Of a stretch of DNA of 64,000 nt, positions 34,689 through 45,680 are shown one piece after another. Source of the DNA: Helopsaltes ochotensis (taxonomy: Eukaryota > Chordata > Aves > Passeriformes > Locustellidae). A program made the position numbers and the translations under genes. The stretch's first letter is position 1; each line of letters starts with the position of its first letter. The stretch spans positions 297,693 to 361,692 of the forward strand of contig VXBM01000270.1 in the NCBI GenBank assembly GCA_013400155.1. Direction: 5' to 3'. Under the pieces are notes generated by a model, which saw nothing but the letters and a program-made list of their open reading frames with translations, had not been told where the DNA came from and did not search any database.

Positions 34689-37600
34689 CTGAAAAAAATA
34701 TGTTTTGGATTATTTGTATTTTTTGACAAAAAGCCACAAGCAAACAAACAAGAAAAACCCCATAGGATTTTCTCCTGCCCACAAACTCAGGCTGATCTAA
34801 AGTATTACCCTTGCATTGCCAACTGTCACATTACACTTCCACACTCAGGACAGACCTCCTTATCTTTTTCTCCTCCTTACCCCCAAATCAAAGGATGATT
34901 CTCTGATTATGCACCACAAAAGAGGGAGAGAACAGTGATCTTTCTTTTTCAAACAGGAATTCCAGTTACTCCAGGACAGCTGGCAATTTTAGTAACCTTC
35001 TGACTACATTAAATGAAGTGTTGCAGCTTGTTAATAAAAACTTCACTGCTGACCATACTCTGTAGAAAATTGTATCATTATCACAAACACTTTTTAAAGT
35101 AACTTGTACATTTACTGATAAGTAATGTAAACCTGACTCAAGACTTCTGCCCAAAGGCTGGAAATCTCCTGGCTGCATTTTCAAATGGAACCATTCTGTC
35201 ACTATAGGGTTTTTTGAGAAGTGCTAGTTTAGTTTGGAACCTTCTTTCTTAATTTTCCAGAAAATGGAGAGTTCTAGGTCTGAACAAGTAAATAACAAGT
35301 CTTCGAACAAAATATGCATCATAACTATCTTGGAGACCAAGGTGTCAGTCATTAGAGTGGAATCTACAAAACTAATCTAATCATTATGCAGACATCCAAT
35401 GAACAGTGAATGTTTTTGCCATTCCTGCAGGAATCTTACCTCGTCAAACAATGACTTCTTTAGTTTTCCATGGAATTCAACTCTACTGTCACTAACCTGG
35501 AGAAGTTATTTTTACCACAATAAACATGCGATTTCTGAAATTCAGCATAAGCTTTTAAGTTATTCAACAGAAAATACTCTCTTTTATATAAACCTTACCC
35601 TCATTTTGGAAAGCTAAGCAAAAATCCACTGAATGGCACAACTTTGTCCTGTAGGGCACCCTTTAGGCCTCCACACCCTTTCCAAGTGCAGCAAGATCTT
35701 TGGCAAGTGCACTACACACTTCCATAAGGCCTGGCACATCACTTGCCTGCCTTTGACTCAGGTATTGCAGCAAATGTCTTCCTACAAGTGTAATGCCCCT
35801 CTTTAAGCCTGACATTTACGTCACAGCAGCTCCAGCAAAGCGTAGGACCTTGGTGACTGAATGGGCCGCCAGGAAACCAGCAGTGAGTTTACAATTCACA
35901 GATTCCAGGCTCCAGCAGGGGTGATGTGAGTGCATTTGCTTGCAAGGATGTGGCAGTTCTCATACACACCAGTGTGCTGCCATGGCTGGGCTCGACAGCT
36001 CTGTTCCAAGAGGACTGGGTGCATCACATCAGGCTTACCAGATGAATTCAAAACTAGCAGCCAAATTTTTGGATCACAGTTTAGTAACACTTCATGGTTG
36101 CCTGTTACCACTTAACTAGAAATTAGTCTGAGACTCATGCATTTTGCCTGACAGGGCATGAAGCACTTAAAAGACATTATAGTTGTGCTTTCTAATTTAA
36201 GCAATTTGAAGCATCTAGCTTTGAAGAGAGTTGGATCTCAATGAAACTTATGTTCCCAATTTAATTGAGACTCAAAGGTAGTTGCATTCACTACAGAAGA
36301 TGAACTCCCCTTAAGGCATCCCCACAGTCCTGGAAGCTGTGAAAGCACAGCCCAACCACCCAAGGATCTCCCTAGCCTTTTGGGTAGGTTCTGCCACATT
36401 AGCCAAACCCTGCACCACCTGCAGCAGACTCCGGTGTAAGTTTAACCCCAAATAACTCCTTCCCAGAAAGCTCCTGAGCTGCAGTTGGTAGAATTCAGCA
36501 CTAGCACCTGGGGACTGCCAGAGACACCAAAGGATCAGGATGCTGGTGTGACCAGTCAGGTTTTCCCCTCGAACCTGTAAACTACAGGTCTAGCTGACGT
36601 TAGCAGACTTTTCTTCTCCATGGTAACAAATAACCCCCTCCCCATGACTGTATTACACAAGAGGAGAAGTTCTTATTAATTTTTCCTAACATACGATACA
36701 CATCTTACTTCTGTGAAACTACTGGGAGTCTAGAAGAGGAAAGCAAGATCTTTGGAAGCAATCTCCCAGGTTTCTGCTCCATAGCTCTCTGCAGCAGCAA
36801 GAATGGGAAAACTGCATGCACTCTGTAGACAGTGGTAACCCAGCAACATCCGTGGGATTTTCTGACTGCTGAACCAACCCAACAGAGCACATAGCAGCAG
36901 TTCCAGGGCAGCAGCAGAGCCAGCACATAAATAAGGAGCCTGCAAACCCATTTGTAAGGTGTGAGCACAAAGTCATGATGCTGTATGCCAGCATCTTTCT
37001 GTGGGAGTGTGAAGGGGACAAAAAAGGCACAAGCCAGGAGAAGACAGCCTGGCAGTCCTGTTTACTTTAGAGAAAGGTTTCCTTGGCTCCTGGCCATTGC
37101 ACTGTGCCACCCTTCTCCACCCTGATAAAGCACAGAGCCAGCGGCCGCCAGCTCACTGATAACTCCCTCCTTTCACCCTCCCCCTCCGTTCTGTACCTTT
37201 TGACACATGAAAGGAGCATTTTCTGGAATTAAACTGAGCCTTAATAGCTAGAGGAGCACAATTGTTATGCTGATGAAATTACTGGATCTGTGCACATATG
37301 TGACCATTTTAAATCATGGATTTATTCAGTGCTGGGTTCACAAAACCCCTAATGACCTTTTCGTGCTACACACTTTGTTTCCTGAAGATTTGACACTGAC
37401 AATTCTATCAACACAAGATTAACTATCTCTACTATCCCTTTCACAATCTATAGCTGCCATCTCTATAACTCATAGTAACTAATTCCTCTTTTTCAGTAGA
37501 AATTGAATCAGATGCTGAACCTGATTATAGCTATTCCCATCCTGTAAGGTAAAGTTTTTTACCTTGGGGTAAAACTGAGGTCAGAGCATCTCAGCATTTT

Positions 37601-38695
37601 AGTTTCAGGCCAAATATTCACCTTTTCTGCCATTAGACATTAAGGTGGATTATTTTAATGACTTTTTTTTTTTTTCAGTCTTAGACTCCTATACCTCAAA
37701 ACCTGGGCAGCTACTACAGTGTAGCAGAGGAAAACTGAGTGTTGTGGTACCTCGTTTAAACTGCTCTTCTCACCTCCTTTTATGTAGTGTAAGCTGCTGG
37801 GCACGCACACTAAGTCAGCTTAGTGACACTGAGTTTGGCTCCTGATTTAAATGGATGTCCCTCTCCTTTTCTTCATTTAGGAGAATGCTACAAGTTTCAC
37901 AACTTGGCTTCTTGCTGCTTCCAAAGCATTCCAGTGTCTGTGTGATGTTACATAATTGTTTCTGGCTGAAAAGCACCCAGCTCATTCTGGGCCAAGCTCT
38001 GCATGCCTTCCTGACACAGCCTCATGTCTAGAGGGACTATAACTCACAAACTCGGTCAGTGTGGCTCTTACTAGTTCCAGGCTGCAAGGCTGAAACAGGT
38101 TTTAGGTGAGCAAATGAAAAAGCAAAGATAAATTTAGCAAGACAAGGACACTCTGTGATCCTTGGAGAAATAAAAAGCCGGGTTACATCAGCCATATGCA
38201 GATAGCTCTCCCTGTAACAGCCGTGAGATAGTAAAGTAAGTATCACCAAGTGTGGCCTGAACAGCACATGGGGAGAGTTCAAGAGAGAAATACAGTTGGG
38301 GTATAAGCACTGGGGGAGATTAAAAGAGGTACCACAACACTCAGTTTTAAAGAACAATTCTAACACAGATGCAACAACAGCTTTCTTCAGTTTAAGTTCC
38401 TCATCAACTCACTTGTTTCACCAGTTTAATATTGAAGTAATTAGTACATTTTTTTTTTTTAATCAGAGATCTTGACATTTTACACTTCCCTACAAGTTTC
38501 AGAAGTTGTTCTCTCCTTGCATCATCACTCTTACATGTCAGGCCAGTTACCCCCCAAACACAATTAAACTATGTGGAAAAATTTCAACTTTGTGGCATGT
38601 AATAGCACCTTTCTAAAAACAGCCCTGTGATACTCAGAAACTGATGTTAGGGTACACCAGACAGAGCTCTCTGTACTTATTTGGAGCCTTCTTAC
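34689..38695 (-). other. OSGIN1: Predicted OSGIN1 5'UTR intron
   Basis: About 4.0 kb between the proposed non-coding first exon and the start-codon exon. It holds a short minus-strand interval with exon-like edges at 35440-35496 and a GC-rich patch near 37130-37195; no gene of its own is recognised. Confidence 0.5.
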
Positions 38696-38785
38696 CTTTA
38701 GCAGCAGGTCTGATGAGAGGTGGGATCTTTATGAAAGTGATTGTACAGTCAGGAGAGCCAACCAAACTACAAGCCTGGAATCCTC
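38696..38785 (-). other. OSGIN1: Predicted OSGIN1 non-coding exon 1
   Basis: Starts about 30 bases downstream of a TATA-like box and ends CTAAAG followed by a strong GTAAGA donor at 38695. The interval contains no ATG, so after splicing to 34688 the first AUG of the mRNA is the OSGIN1 start codon, giving a 5'UTR of roughly 110 nt. The 5' edge is an estimate from TATA spacing. This is inference; no transcript evidence is available. Confidence 0.5.
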
Positions 38786-38805
38786 TCTCTGCTCTAAGAC
38801 AGCTG

Positions 38806-38815
38806 TTTAAATATA
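38806..38815 (-). promoter_or_regulatory. OSGIN1: TATA-like box of the predicted OSGIN1 promoter
   Basis: The minus strand reads TATATTTAAA, a good TATA match. Pyrimidine-rich CTCC blocks lie just upstream and an exon-like interval with a strong donor lies downstream at a sensible distance. Confidence 0.5.
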
Positions 38816-38890
38816 GTAGGCAACCAGCAGCAAGAGGGGAGAGGAGGAGCCAGAATGACTGGAGGTGGAGCAAGGAAAATAGCAATAAGC

Positions 38891-38901
38891 ATGAGTCAGC
38901 A
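38891..38901. promoter_or_regulatory. OSGIN1: Antioxidant response / small-Maf type element
   Basis: The plus strand reads ATGAGTCAGCA (minus TGCTGACTCAT), an exact match to the CNC-small Maf site RTGASTCAGCA used by NRF2 heterodimers. It lies about 75 bp upstream of the TATA-like box and about 105-115 bp upstream of the inferred start. OSGIN1 is an established NRF2 target in mammals, so the placement is biologically sensible. By simple composition the full 11-base match is expected only about 0.1 times in a window of this size. Confidence 0.6.
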
Positions 38902-41900
38902 GGAATACTTCCCTTCCCAGTTCCTGAATGAATGATGTAGAGAAAAATCCTTAGTAATGTTCAGCTGACTATGTGACTACAGCAAAAGCAGGCTTACAGG
39001 ACCCATGCCTGTCAGAAGTCCTGCACTTAACAAGTATTTCCATTTTTAACCTTCACGACATCACAGATATATAGTGGGTCTAAAAATATTGATTTCAGTT
39101 TGGATTTCTTTTTCTTCAGTGAGATAAAGTGTTGTAAGCCTTTTGCACAGTAGCAGTAAAAGGAGTCAAAAACTGCTTCCATAAAACTTAGAACCCACCA
39201 GGGATTTCATCCAAGGTGTCTTACTCAATTCAGGGAATAATCGATCTGGCTTGCTAAATTTAAAGTGCCCTTCACAAATGAAATACCTTTATGCCAAAGT
39301 GTTCAGTTCAAGTACTAAATGCAGCACATGTTTATCTCTGGGGCCATCTGTTTGGAAACCACAATTTCCAGGAAATCAGGACTCCTGATGCGCAGTTAAG
39401 ATGCATACTTTCATTCATGTGATCTAAGAGATAAAAGCAGTTCATGAAAAGGATTTCTCTACTCTCACAACCCTCATCAGAGCAGAATACTTAATATAAT
39501 ACTCTATTTTAATTCCATCAGAATAGGTTGTTTTAATAAATGTGAAGCCATTGTTTCACTCAAAGTTTAGTTACCAGTCAATCCTTTGAAAAATCTGACT
39601 CAGTAAATGCTGTCAGACTGAAGGGGGTAGGGAGGGAGGAGAAGGGTAAGGACTCTTTCAAGTTTCCTGGGCCTTTTTCCAAGGTAGCAGTTGCACAGAG
39701 CTCTTAAATAACTCATACTGATTTTTTGACAGCAAAGGTTTTTATATGCATTATTCAGATATTTATTGGCATGTAACCAGTGTGTCCATGTCAGTCATGG
39801 AAAAATTAAACTTTCAGAGAAAATAAGGCATTTGTTTGCTTAGGTGATTTAAGACTGCCCTGTTACTTAGTTTTTCAAATCTGTCTTCAATATATTGCAG
39901 CGTTGCGTGTCAAACATTGTTGAACAAAGATGTTCAAGTCTCTACTTGCTGATACCATAGCTACAAGACAAAACTATATATGATGCTTCCACTGGTTTTG
40001 TAATAAGGAAAATAATGAATTCTTCCTATGTGTGCAACTCTGCAGAAATAAAGTTGCCCTCTCTGTAAAAAATAGCAGATCCTGACCATTTTCTGCCAGA
40101 ATTTATAAAACTAGAATCTCTATTACCTTTGCAAATAAAGCCAGGATGTCTTTCCAAAACCACAAGCTCTATCATGGTTTTATGCACAGTACAATTCTTT
40201 ACAGGAACTCATTCATGTACAATAACCCACTGTCCTTCATTTGCTTGTACAATAAGATCACTGAACGTAGCAATTTGGGAACTTCTTTTTTTATTGATAT
40301 CTCAAGAAACACATCACACGGAATAGACATATATCAAAGTAACTGTTTCTCCTTGTGTACCTTGACCACAAACAGATGATTCAGCCCAACACTTTGGATA
40401 AATTTTCCAGAAGAAGAAGTAATTGAGCAATCTGTAGTTGGCCTTGCAGTCAGCCCTTGACCTACAAACTCATGTAATCCACTTCTGTTTTTTTCCTGAA
40501 CTGACAAAGCCATTTTGTTGGTGAACAGATGTAAGGACAAAGTCGTAACCCTGTACTGGGGGATACTTTGCACCTGAACTAACCCCTATTTCCTTGGAAA
40601 GAAATTTCCTTGTTACTTATTGACTTTTCACCTCAGGTTATGTAAGTTCTACCTGTCCATCTCATGAAACCTGTCAGATAGCCCTGATCCTGCTGTCTCC
40701 TGATTTGGGGGAGCTTAAGCTCTGGTGTCAGAATTCATTGCTGCTGACAGCTCATGGCCAAACCTCTCCTACAGCACCTCTCCAGCACCCACCCTTCCCT
40801 CTAGCCAGCTTTAAGGTGTACCAGACTCTGTGCTAAATTATCCTGACAAACTACATTGTTTCACTGATTAGAACTTCATGTTCTGTTGGTTTTTCATAAT
40901 GAGAGGAACACTCCCAGTGTGATCCTCCATGGGCCACAGTAGTGCTTTGATGCTTTGGTGTTTCTCTCAATTATGGTAAAACAGAAATCTAAAATTCTGC
41001 ATGTTTTCTGCCTAAGAGAATATTAAGTGTTCCATTCACTCACTCACACGCAGAATTCATGTCATTTAATCTAAGACAGAATACAAAATCAAGTGTTGGA
41101 AAATCTGATCAAGCATTTTGCTTCCGTATGGTCTCTGTGCAGAACCTGAAACCCAGCTTCACTTTGTTGCTGCCTAAAGCATCTCCACCTTTATCACCCA
41201 GAAAAGCCTACACTTAGAGCTCTATGTCAGCTTGTGTACCAAAACTAGGACCCATATATGTAATGATAATAAATGGTTTGACATCAATACTGTGACAGTT
41301 TATCTGGTTTCTTTTTGCTTCAACTAAGAAAACGTACACTTGTCACCAACACCCCAACCCAGACCACATCAGCAAGATGTTCCTTGTAAATGTTGTGGCA
41401 CTCCCCAGTCAGAAGCAGCAAGCTGTGGCCATACCACCTCTGAAAGCAGTTGGATGTCTGAGATATGTGACTTGCTCTGCTAAATGACAGAGGTAAAAAA
41501 CCTGGGAAATCCCAGACTATTGCTAGGTCTGACAGAAAAAGCAGCTTAGGCTACTCTGCAAGTACGAGACCCAGTTCTGCTCTCAGTTAAACTTGTGACT
41601 TCCTACATGTGTTTGTGCTTTCACATGGCTTCCTCTAAAGAAAGATTTGGCCCAGACCACGTGTCCCAATTTTCCCATGTCCCTGCCAAGGCCATATCTG
41701 TTCTGTGTTCATACCTCTTTTTGCACTGTTTAGGCAGCTGGGTCCAAGGGAAGAGAAGTAAAGGTTCACTGCACCCTTTTGTTGTTCACAGGAACATTGA
41801 CCTCCCAGTCACATAAATGATTGAAACAGTTTTGTCTTAGTAACTTCCAAAATTGTTTCAGGAAAGTAAAAAGAAAAACCTTACATTTTGCTGAAACTAT

Positions 41901-44879
41901 TTTAAGATGGTGATTTTTGCTTTTCCCTGCTTTCAATTCATTACCTTGAAATCATTCCTGGTCTGTTTGAAGAGGGTTGTCTTCCTAACGTAATGAGATG
42001 AAACCAAAGATTTTCACCACCCTTCACTGGCCAGGGATATCAGCCACTTCCACCACTCTGTCTTAAAAACAACTGTTAAGAAATAAACTTGGGGAGGTGA
42101 CAATCATTCACACTACCCAGGAGGGCTGTGAAGCTCTGCTGTCTGCATTCACAGTCTTGGCTACCCTGCAGCAAGGACCTGGGTACAGCACACCGTGTGT
42201 ACTCTAGTGCCCGGTGCCAGTGCCTTACTGGGACATTCCACACCTCCTGTCTGTCCAGGCTTACACAGCATTAACAGAGAGCATTGGCAGTGGCCAAGAG
42301 AGTCCCTAGAAGCACACCCTGAAAGAGCCATTCCCATTGCAATACTGCGAGGCAACAGTGGATATTTTGCAAGAATAGTTTACATGTGAAGTATCCGTGT
42401 AGAGAAGTAGTACAGTGCCAAGTGGCTGTGCAGGCATTTCCTTAGAAAACGAGCCAGGATCACCATTTCCCTCCTCAGATGGCTGAATGATAGCCATATC
42501 TAGGGTGCTTTCTAGTTCCCAGCACACATACTTCCTTTCAAAAACTAGTAGGATGCAAAGAGGTGCAGCCCTTAGGCTCCAGGGACTACGGCCATGCAAG
42601 TTTCCCAGGACTGGATCTTTGCAGATTCTTCATTCCCCAAATGCAGAGGAAAGCTCAGCTCATGAGCTCTGCTCTCAGACCTCCATCATGAGCTCAACAT
42701 CGATGTTTTGGGGAAAAAGTAAACACAGGCACTTTCATGTCAAAAAACCAGCAGCCATGACCTAGTCAAAAATTAAACTTCACATGAAACGGGTTGGGAA
42801 TTTTCCTCTTATCTAAATGTCAATGTATTCAAAATATTTACATGAGTTCTGGAGAGCTGCATCATTTGAAGATACAGCCTTTAGCTTCTACAGTTTTATA
42901 GTACTTGTTTAGTTAATGCTCTTTTAGTCTACATGAGCATTTAGCAACTGATTAATTTAATAAACTGCTGTAGAATACTATGGTGTGTGCATATGTCCCA
43001 AAGCACAAAATATCCTACAAAAGTTAATGTTCATTGCTTCTTGAGTAGAATAACTAACAGAGGAAAACTGGAAGTAGTAGGTACAGCTGACCTGTGAGCA
43101 CTGAGCATCTTCTCTGTACATACTTTCCCTTAGGGCAAACTGTAGTTTCCAAATACAAGTGAGTAATTCAAAGATGGAAAAGGAGCATGTGATGCTATGA
43201 GCTCGTTTAACTCAGTAGCACAAACTTTCATAAACAGGGTTGCAGTAAGTTTTGGAGTTTCTTGGATCCATTTCTTTGACACAACTTAAGCCATTTTGCA
43301 GCTCTTTAACCCAACTTTAGTTTTCTCTACCAAGAATCACTTAATCAAGATAAAGGATTTTGTAGCATTCCTGAAAGGCTTTGAAACATGTACAACTAAG
43401 GGCACACAGAGCTACCCAGCCAGCATGTTCAATTTTGTTAAAGAAAAACAAGATTTTCTGCAGCAGAGAACAATAGTTTTTAGCTGTGAAGGTTTAGAAA
43501 CGGACTGGACTAGAGTTATCCTGCAGCTTCCTACCCTCAGGGTTTATTTTCATCTTCCTCTTAAGCACCTGATTCTATCAGAGGTAACAGCTGCTTGGAT
43601 CCAGGTTAGCCTATCAGATATTCCCGACTTGCAACATTTCCTTTCTGCCATAGCTTTAACAGCCTAAGTGTTTTTTGCACATAAGTCCTTTCTTCCTAAG
43701 GTCCTTTAAGCACACTAAAAGGTCAATTGAAGAGATATTTTCTTAGACCCCAATTTCCCTTTACAAGAGCACCCACTGCCAAGAGTGAAATTTAAAGTCC
43801 CCTGAGACTATTCTGCATAAGACTGGGTGAACCAGTATCTTTTACAAAGACAATCTTATCGCTTAGTCACAATATAACAGTAATGCATTGAAGTGTAACA
43901 AAATCATTTCAGAGGTCAGGGTTTCTCACCTGTAATTGACAGCTGTTTCTAGACTAGCTTAAGGTGGCTGGAACACGAAATGAGCTGTTACTTCCTGTAA
44001 AACAGAATGTCTTACTCTAAAACACATGCATATATTCTGGAGTCATTTCTGTGTCTTAGGAACATAAAAAAATACTCACTATGAGGTCTGAAAAGATTTT
44101 GCACAGTGGATTTACAGGTATGAAAGAGGCAGGTTTTCTGCAGAAGAATCAAGCTGTTCAGTAAATAATTCCCCAAAGCATTTGGTTTAGAAATACATTG
44201 CAGTTTGTGTAATTCCACATTTAACTGACAGACACTTATTTTTGCACATGTCAAAGCTTAAAGCTGAACATAGGTCAGTGAAACAAATGTGCAGTGCTGT
44301 CAATATACATACTCAGCTTGAACCAGATTAAAATCCACTTTCCTCAAGATTTTTTTCAAGTTGTACTTCTGTTTCTGGAGAAATTTCACGACAGATATCT
44401 TCCTTGTTTCTCATGCCCACCTACTCTACAAAAAGACTTACAGTTTCTGTTTCAGGTGTATTTTTGCTTGAATTACTTTAGTTCATGTTCTATTGTTACT
44501 GTTCTGCTGGGTTTTTGGTTGCTTGGGGTTTTTTGTGGTGGCTTCTCTTTTTTTGTTGGTTTTTTTTTTAGTGTCCTTTATTTTTTGTCTATCAAGCAGC
44601 TATTTCTAGAATAGAGATGAGAGTCTAATTAGTCTTATGCCCTTGTCAATAATTATTTTATCAAGAGAAATAACTTCTTTTTAATCCACTCACATTTTTG
44701 GCAACTGTCAGGCCAGCTGCAGTTTTTATTTTTTTTCCATAGCCATCCCAAGCACAGATGAAAAGGAGGAGGTGTTTCTTGCTGCCTGGTCAATATTTAT
44801 CTTGATTGTGAAAAGGCTAAGTTTGAATCATCAAGCAAAACCTCTGCCAAAGAGCCTGGGGATTGTAATATTAAGTGAC

Positions 44880-45330
44880 CCTTTACCTCAAGCTGAAGCC
44901 ACGCAGCAGTGCTGTGATAGAGAGGTACCTGACTGGCTCTGCTTATCAACCCAGCCTGAAGTGTGCTCGGCAGGGCACAACGGTGTGCACCAAGGTGACC
45001 AAAGCGTGGGCTATCTTTGGTACCTGTCCCTGGGAGCCCTGACCGGGGCATTATCTGAAACCCTTTTCTCACTCCTGCCACCCTGCAGGGTGACAGCCGG
45101 GGCTGTCAGCAGTAACTGCAGCTCAGAGCTACTCTGCCGTGTCACAGGAAACCGATGGCCTTGTCTGCGGCTGCAGTTCACCGTGCCTGAGCTGCCACAC
45201 CGCGTAACCAGAGCTCAGTGGACCTGCTCTGCCTCTTGGGACGTGCACAGGTCAGGCCAGAAGGACCCAAAAGGTCCATCCAGGCTCGTATCCCACCCTC
45301 AGCAGTGGCCATTCGCAGTCACCCATGGGA
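44880..45330. other. CpG-enriched patch with an unassigned 207-codon open frame
   Basis: G+C and CpG frequency rise sharply against the AT-rich flanks. A plus-strand frame stays open from 44772 to 45395, but its product (rich in Cys, Ser, Leu and Trp) resembles no family I know and no splice sites support it. Possible readings are a distal regulatory element, an unrecognised repeat or a non-coding RNA promoter. Confidence 0.3.
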
Positions 45331-45529
45331 GAGAACTGGACAAGTATGTGATACTTGCCTTTTGTCTTCCCCTGCCCCCAGGTATTTGCAGCTGAGCCAA
45401 CTGGTTGAAGTCTGATGAGGTTTGTTCTCTTGCTAGTTCCTTCTATCTATTTTCATCTTGTTCCCAGTAGTTTCACATGTGGCCTCTAGTACTTGTACTA
45501 AAGGGAGATTACACAACTGATCCCTCTCC

Positions 45530-45680
45530 ACAGCATCATATTTATACATTTCTATTATATCTCTCTCAGTCTTCTGCTTTATTCCCAGAACAGAAATTGT
45601 TGTATACACCCTATATCAACCTGTTTTACCTTCTCCAGATGCTCATCTCATATGCTGAGATGAGAAAAACAGCATGTAAC
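45530..45680 (-). mobile_element. Possible ancient CR1/L3-like fragment (antisense)
   Basis: The plus strand reads TTTCTATTATATCTCTCTC followed by a CAGTCTTCTGCTTTATTCC block and ACAGAAATTGTTGTAT, resembling the reverse complement of the older CR1/L3 3' region (ATATC-CTCTCAGTCTTCT...CC-AACA). It is heavily diverged and short. Confidence 0.35.

Noticed and set aside
36709..37195. Purine-rich, NotI-containing patch near 37140 with a GTAAGA donor at 36708, considered as an OSGIN1 promoter and first exon
   Set aside because: Less coherent than the 38.7-38.9 kb promoter, which has a TATA box, an NRF2-type site and an ATG-free exon; could still be an alternative start.
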